The position numbers and the translations under genes are program-made. Shown piece after piece: positions 59,937-64,000 of a DNA stretch of 64,000 nucleotides; position 1 is the stretch's first letter; each line of letters opens with the position of its first letter. A model generated the notes under the pieces. That model saw only the letters and a list, made by a program, of their open reading frames with translations. It was not told the DNA's origin and did no database searches. Source of the DNA: Virgibacillus_R byunsanensis (lineage in GTDB: Bacteria > Bacillota > Bacilli > Bacillales > Amphibacillaceae); NCBI RefSeq assembly GCF_042675965.1, contig NZ_JBHTKJ010000023.1, positions 1 through 64,000 on the forward strand. The letters are read 5' to 3'.

Positions 59937-60827
59937 CTATTTTTCCTCCTTATTATGCGTTTTAGATTTTGAAGGCATGTGTATAGCATTCTCTAAAATG
60001 GGTACTGCGCCAATTATTTCAATCGCTTTGTTGACTTCTCTTACCTGTGGTAAAACAAATACTCCTATACGCCCATCATCTAGGTCACGCTTTATTAAGG
60101 GTGTTAACGCCGGTGTTCCTGAATCACGAAATACGCCTAGGGAAATGGACACATCATGAAGAATTGCTTGTCTTTGCCCTAAGTTTGCTATCGTGTTTAC
60201 CACATTCATGTTCGTAGGGGTTAAAACAAATCCCATTCCATATTTTAATATTTCTTCCTGTCTTTCCTTTAACCCAATGTTCATAATATAGATATTATCT
60301 ACATAAAGACCAGCACCTTCAAAATGAAGATCATGATGCTTAATATCAACTATGTCTTTTAACGTATTGCCACTCATGAAAAACCGAGCAAGTACTAAGC
60401 TTAATAACACCCCTACGAACGCATACCAAATATTCCATATAATAAAAAATAACGTCCCAACAAAGGCTGTTAGAATAACCAGGTAATTTCGTGCTTCAAA
60501 GGATATTGCAACCCCTTCTATATATGTATTACCCCTTGGGACTAATTCAAAAGCATCCACTTCTGTAAGTGTATTCCGCTCCATATTACGTACTTCTCTA
60601 AATTGGGTAGCTGCTAATGTTAAAAATGTAACTGCTGTGAATTCCATTTCCATAATAGCAGGAACGGCAACAGCTCCTAATGATGCAGCAATAAATCCTA
60701 GCGATAAATGGATAACTTTCCCGTGCAAGTATGTTGGATATTGTCTATAGTCTGTTCGTAACATCATTACTCGTGCAATCGTTCCAATAATAACCCCAAA
60801 TAGTATAGGGTACGTATATTCATTCAT
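59937..60827 (-). CDS. yphB: YIEGIA-family membrane protein (YphB)
   Basis: A 296-residue protein with several membrane helices in the first 145 residues and a soluble C-terminal domain (about 150-290). The segment TYIEGVAISFEARNYLVIL carries the motif that names the family. Found only in spore formers; a role in the forespore is likely but not shown. Starts 8 nt inside the end of yphA and is followed at once by its small partner and der. Confidence 0.82.
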   Translation of the reverse strand: MNEYTYPILFGVIIGTIARVMMLRTDYRQYPTYLHGKVIHLSLGFIAASLGAVAVPAIMEMEFTAVTFLTLAATQFREVRNMERNTLTEVDAFELVPRGNTYIEGVAISFEARNYLVILTAFVGTLFFIIWNIWYAFVGVLLSLVLARFFMSGNTLKDIVDIKHHDLHFEGAGLYVDNIYIMNIGLKERQEEILKYGMGFVLTPTNMNVVNTIANLGQRQAILHDVSISLGVFRDSGTPALTPLIKRDLDDGRIGVFVLPQVREVNKAIEIIGAVPILENAIHMPSKSKTHNKEEK

Positions 60828-61425
60828 TTTGCCACCTCAATAATTGTTTAGAAAATAATAGTAATTTCTGCTTAGTTATTTTTATTATTTCCAAACTAAC
60901 GATAATTAATAAAGTAATTATCGTCATATCAAAAAAAGCCATTTCTCCTATTGTTTCCTGTATGGCATAACTAGATAACAGGAGACTATATATAGTTTCA
61001 CCACTTGATATTCCTAATATTCCAACTACTATCCTGTTATGGAAACCCTTCACTAAAATTACGATTAGCATCGTGCTTATAACCGGAATTAGTATAATTC
61101 TAGGTAGAAACATCCAAACAGGTGTGTGTTGTTCCCATAATAATATTGCTATATATCCGATAGAAATCGTAAATGAAGAAAAAACGTGATAAACCAAATG
61201 AGGAAGTTTTGCATGAAAAAGAAGCGCCCCTAGCCAAAGTATAATAAAGGCAATTGAAAGTTGAATGTTTTCAAATGAAGCATATAAGTTAGAACACATT
61301 AAAACAGATAAAATCCAGCATGCAAGTACAGTTCTTTTCCGTATTTTTTTCATAAAAAAAGTTGTAATAATCCAAAGTATCCACGCAAACCAGTAAAATA
61401 ATAAACCGTTAGTCAAAGTCACCAC
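60820..61425 (-). CDS. yphA: YphA family membrane protein
   Basis: A 201-residue protein with about seven membrane helices and no recognised catalytic motif. Position yphA-yphB-der and length agree with B. subtilis YphA (about 199). The start codon may be GTG/ATG close to 61425. Overlaps yphB by 8 nt. Function unknown. Confidence 0.75.
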   Translation of the reverse strand: MVTLTNGLLFYWFAWILWIITTFFMKKIRKRTVLACWILSVLMCSNLYASFENIQLSIAFIILWLGALLFHAKLPHLVYHVFSSFTISIGYIAILLWEQHTPVWMFLPRIILIPVISTMLIVILVKGFHNRIVVGILGISSGETIYSLLLSSYAIQETIGEMAFFDMTIITLLIIVSLEIIKITKQKLLLFSKQLLRWQNE

Positions 61426-61500
61426 CCATTAGCATTATTGCTGATTATGAGTAATTTTAAACCATCTAAAAACAAAGTGCAGATATTTAGTTCTATAAAG

Positions 61501-61540
61501 AAAAAAAGATTCTTCCTTTTTTTAGGAAGAATCTTTTTTT
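61501..61540. terminator. Bidirectional terminator after the S1-domain gene
   Basis: Perfect 16-bp inverted repeat (AAAAAAAGATTCTTCC and its complement) with an 8-nt loop and T runs on both strands; 2 nt after the S1-protein stop. Confidence 0.93.
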
Positions 61541-61542
61541 CT

Positions 61543-62673
61543 TTATTTATATTTATTAAGTTTATCGCCAATGAAATCTCCGAGTTGAAAGCTGGATTGG
61601 TCATCATCTTTTTCATATTGTTTAAATTCAGCAGCAGCTTCTTCTTGTTCTAACTCTTTAATACTTAATGACATTCTCTCTTTTTGTTCACTTACTTCCA
61701 AAACTTTCACCTTAACTTTTTGTCCAACTTCTAGCACTTCTTGTGGTGTGCCAATATGACGATTTGCTATTTCTGATATATGAACGAGTCCTTCAACGCC
61801 AGGTAAAACCTCTATAAATGCTCCAAAATTAACTAAACGTTGAACCGTACCTTCTAAAACATCACCACGAGACACTTTTTCCTCTAAATTTGCCCAAGGA
61901 CCAGGCAGTGTTTTCTTATGAGATAATGATATTCGTTCATTATCACGATCAATAGATAAAATTTCTACTTTAATCTTATCATTTTCAGATACCACATCAG
62001 AGGCTTTTTCAACATGTTTATGTGCCAACTGTGAAATATGAACAAGTCCATCAATACCACCAAGATCAACAAACACTCCGAAGTTAGCAATTCGTCTAAC
62101 TTCTCCCTCTATAACTTGACCTTCTTCTAGTGATTGTAATAGTTGCTGTTTCTTTGAATCAGCTTCCTCCTCCATAACAGCTCGATGTGACAAGATAACA
62201 CGATTCTGTTCTTTATTAAGATCTACAACTTTCACGGTTAACGTTTGATCTTGATAAGCTGAAAAATCATCTACAAAATACGTTTCAACTAATGACGCTG
62301 GTATAAAACCACGCAAGCCCACGTCTACTACAAGACCGCCTTTAACAATCTCTTTTATTTCTGTTTCAAAAACTTCGTTGTTATTATATTTTTCTTCTAG
62401 AATTTCCCAGGCTTTGTCAGCTTCGACTGCCTTTTTCGATAGAATAACTTCATCATCTTCTACTTTTTTTACTTTTAATGTAATTTCATCGCCTTCTTTA
62501 ACAATATCGCCAGGTTGTTCAACATGAAGATTTGATAACTCACTAATTGGAATAATACCTTCTGATTTATATCCAATATCTACTAAGACCTGCTTTTCTT
62601 CTATCTTAATTACAGATCCAGTTAGAACGTCCCCAACCTTAAATCCTAGTTGCTCATTATTTATTTCACTCAT
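61543..62673 (-). CDS. ypfD: S1 RNA-binding domain protein (YpfD, RpsA-like)
   Basis: A 376-residue protein with four S1 domains (about 15-85, 100-170, 185-255 and 270-342), the low-GC Gram-positive relative of ribosomal protein S1. The last two domains carry the usual FG(V/A)F(V/I) motif. AGGAGGGC before ATG 62673 sets the start. Lies after cmk and plsC in the conserved cluster. It may bind mRNA, but is not an essential ribosomal protein in Bacillus. Confidence 0.94.
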   Translation of the reverse strand: MSEINNEQLGFKVGDVLTGSVIKIEEKQVLVDIGYKSEGIIPISELSNLHVEQPGDIVKEGDEITLKVKKVEDDEVILSKKAVEADKAWEILEEKYNNNEVFETEIKEIVKGGLVVDVGLRGFIPASLVETYFVDDFSAYQDQTLTVKVVDLNKEQNRVILSHRAVMEEEADSKKQQLLQSLEEGQVIEGEVRRIANFGVFVDLGGIDGLVHISQLAHKHVEKASDVVSENDKIKVEILSIDRDNERISLSHKKTLPGPWANLEEKVSRGDVLEGTVQRLVNFGAFIEVLPGVEGLVHISEIANRHIGTPQEVLEVGQKVKVKVLEVSEQKERMSLSIKELEQEEAAAEFKQYEKDDDQSSFQLGDFIGDKLNKYK

Positions 62674-62747
62674 ACAAAAGCCCTCCTTAAAGTACAAAAC
62701 AACACAATCAAAAAAATACTCTTTTTTATAACTTCTAATAATTCTAT

Positions 62748-63353
62748 TTATTTGTCAAGTAAATCGGGTTTGTTTTGGTAGTTATCTATGATTTGATTTA
62801 TCTCAGACATAATTCCATCAGCTGCTTCCTGAGGAGAAGCTTTGTTTACACGGTAGTGTTCAAAATCCAAGGGTTTACCATATTTAACTATTAATTTTTT
62901 ACCTGGCTTATACGGACCTATTATGGCACAGGGAACAATTACTGCGTTCGATCGTAATGCAAAAAAACCAGCTCCAGCTAACGCCTTACCTATTTTACCG
63001 GTTTTACTTCTCGTTCCCTCGGGAAATAGTCCTAGTGAATTTCCTTCTTCAAGTATGGAGAGACCTTTACGGAGTGCATTTCGATCTCTCATCCCTCTTT
63101 TAACTGGAAATGCATGAATGCCAAGCAGTAATTTCCCAAAAAACTTTTTTTCAAATAACTCTCCTTTTGCCATAAAATAAATATCACGAGGAGATGTAAT
63201 TCCAACTACTGGTGGATCCAAGTTCGAAATATGATTGGAACAAATGATCACTGGCCCCTTATCAGGTATATTTTCTTTTCCATAAACCTGAATCCGATAT
63301 AAAGGAAATAATATAATTGCAACTATTGTTCTAGCTATTTTATAAAGACTCAT
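62748..63353 (-). CDS. plsC: 1-acyl-sn-glycerol-3-phosphate acyltransferase
   Basis: A 201-residue membrane-associated acyltransferase making phosphatidic acid. Catalytic H41-x4-D46 in NHISNLDP and the phosphate-binding F110-PEGTR. One N-terminal hydrophobic segment (about 5-20). It lies 11 nt after cmk, the usual pairing in Bacillaceae other than B. subtilis 168. Confidence 0.95.
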   Translation of the reverse strand: MSLYKIARTIVAIILFPLYRIQVYGKENIPDKGPVIICSNHISNLDPPVVGITSPRDIYFMAKGELFEKKFFGKLLLGIHAFPVKRGMRDRNALRKGLSILEEGNSLGLFPEGTRSKTGKIGKALAGAGFFALRSNAVIVPCAIIGPYKPGKKLIVKYGKPLDFEHYRVNKASPQEAADGIMSEINQIIDNYQNKPDLLDK

Positions 63354-63364
63354 ACATTAGCCCC

Positions 63365-64000
63365 TCACCCATTAGTTACTTTTTCTACTTCACTTAAAAT
63401 AAGACTGGCAACGTCGTTGATTGACAATGAAGTTGTATCAATTTCAATTGCATCATCAGCTTTTAATAACGGTGCAGCTTCTCTTTTGGTATCAATAAGA
63501 TCTCTTTGTTCAATTTCTTTTTTTAATTGCTCCAAATTAGATGAGAATCCCTTTTTCAGATTTTCTTCATATCTACGTTTTGCTCGTTCCTCAACAGTAG
63601 CAATGAGAAAAACTTTCACTTCAGCATCAGGAATAACATGCGTACCAATATCCCTGCCATCCATAACTACGCCACGTTTTTTTGCTAATTCCTGTTGTCT
63701 TTTTACCATTTCTATTCTAATTTCTGGATGTTTTGCAACATGCGAGACATTGTTAGAAACCATTTCTGATCGAATCTCATGTGTGACGTCTTGTTCATCA
63801 AGTAAAACACTTTGACCATGTTTTAATTCGATGTCCGTATGTACTAATAGGTCAATTAATGTTGTTTCATCATCTAGCTTAACTTTTTGTTCCAACGCTT
63901 TAAAGGTTATAGCACGATACATAGCACCTGTATCAATATAAATATATGAAAGTTCTTGTGCTACGATTTTTGCAACAGTACTTTTTCCTGCTGCAGCTGG
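63365..64000 (-). CDS. cmk: Cytidylate kinase (5' end beyond the window)
   Basis: At least 211 residues are present; the reading frame is open to the window edge. The first visible residues are PAAAGKST, the P-loop (normally GPAAAGKST), so only about ten N-terminal residues are missing. YIDTGAMYRAIT and MDGRDIGTHV are diagnostic of CMP/dCMP kinase. An ATG at 63922 is internal and not the true start. First of the cmk-plsC-ypfD cluster. Confidence 0.96.
   Translation of the reverse strand, partial: PAAAGKSTVAKIVAQELSYIYIDTGAMYRAITFKALEQKVKLDDETTLIDLLVHTDIELKHGQSVLLDEQDVTHEIRSEMVSNNVSHVAKHPEIRIEMVKRQQELAKKRGVVMDGRDIGTHVIPDAEVKVFLIATVEERAKRRYEENLKKGFSSNLEQLKKEIEQRDLIDTKREAAPLLKADDAIEIDTTSLSINDVASLILSEVEKVTNG

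Noticed and set aside
1..64000. CRISPR arrays, tRNA genes, rRNA genes, complete insertion sequences, prophage genes
   Set aside because: No regularly spaced direct repeats, no tRNA-like cloverleaf with conserved loops, no rRNA sequence and no transposase or phage genes were seen.

Overview
The window is a chromosomal segment of a low-GC, endospore-forming Gram-positive bacterium of the family Bacillaceae. Gene content and order follow the Bacillus subtilis ypgQ/ypwA/ponA/dnaD/panBCD/qcr/aro/hbs/spoIVA/der/cmk region closely. Protein variants and the style of the intergenic repeats suggest a halotolerant genus such as Oceanobacillus or Virgibacillus; that is inference, as no 16S gene is present. 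Nearly all genes lie on the minus strand. The plus-strand exceptions are a DUF2512 gene, a cold-shock gene, a cba oxidase operon, sspM, recU-ponA and ypjC.

Layout. 0-3.4 kb: a DUF2512 membrane protein, an HD phosphohydrolase and fhs with a consensus-matching CcpA site, then a cold-shock gene with a long 5' leader. 3.7-11 kb: an isoprenylcysteine-methyltransferase-type gene (ypbQ/bpsB), a three-gene ba3-type cytochrome oxidase operon, a decayed second ypbQ copy, the type III polyketide synthase bpsA, carboxypeptidase Taq and an RNA methylase. 11-15 kb: RNase P RNA, gpsB, cdd, small ypp genes, sspM and yppC. 15-26 kb: recU-ponA facing nth-dnaD-asnS-aspB-ypmB-ypmA-dinG. 26-33.6 kb: a panD pseudogene with two nonsense codons, then panC, panB, birA, cca, bshA, mgsA, dapB and ypjD. 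33.7-39 kb: ypjC, a 634-bp composite inverted-repeat element, yugP, a shrunken ypjB, ypjA and the qcrABC bc complex. 39-48 kb: ypiFBA and the aromatic supraoperon aroC-aroB-hisC-tyrA-aroA, lacking aroH and the trp genes. 48-55 kb: cheR, ndk, hepT-menG-hepS, mtrB, hbs and spoIVA. 55-64 kb: yphF, yphE, spoVIF, gpsA, der, a YIEGIA gene pair, yphA, an S1-domain protein, plsC and a cmk gene cut by the right edge.

The genes form a core set: cell-wall synthesis and division (ponA, gpsB), menaquinone respiration (hepST, menG, qcr, cba), amino-acid and cofactor synthesis (aro, his/tyr, dap, pan, biotin ligation, bacillithiol), DNA metabolism and spore formation.

The most unusual signal is a dispersed intergenic repeat family (here called family A), present in seven places in 64 kb. 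Its units are foldbacks with a conserved AGCGCC/GGCGCT outer stem and inner stems that differ in sequence but stay complementary. Four full copies carry a perfect DnaA box (TTATCCACA) at the homologous position and a fifth carries a one-mismatch version. Several copies end within a few bases of a minus-strand stop codon. A roughly 75-nt module is shared by family A and by a second, unrelated repeat at 34.6-35.3 kb. Other points of interest are the doubly interrupted panD, the duplicated and decayed bpsB flanking the cba operon, an internally shrunken ypjB, missing bshB1, trp and folE genes at their usual places, and a candidate plus-strand small RNA between dinG and ypmA.
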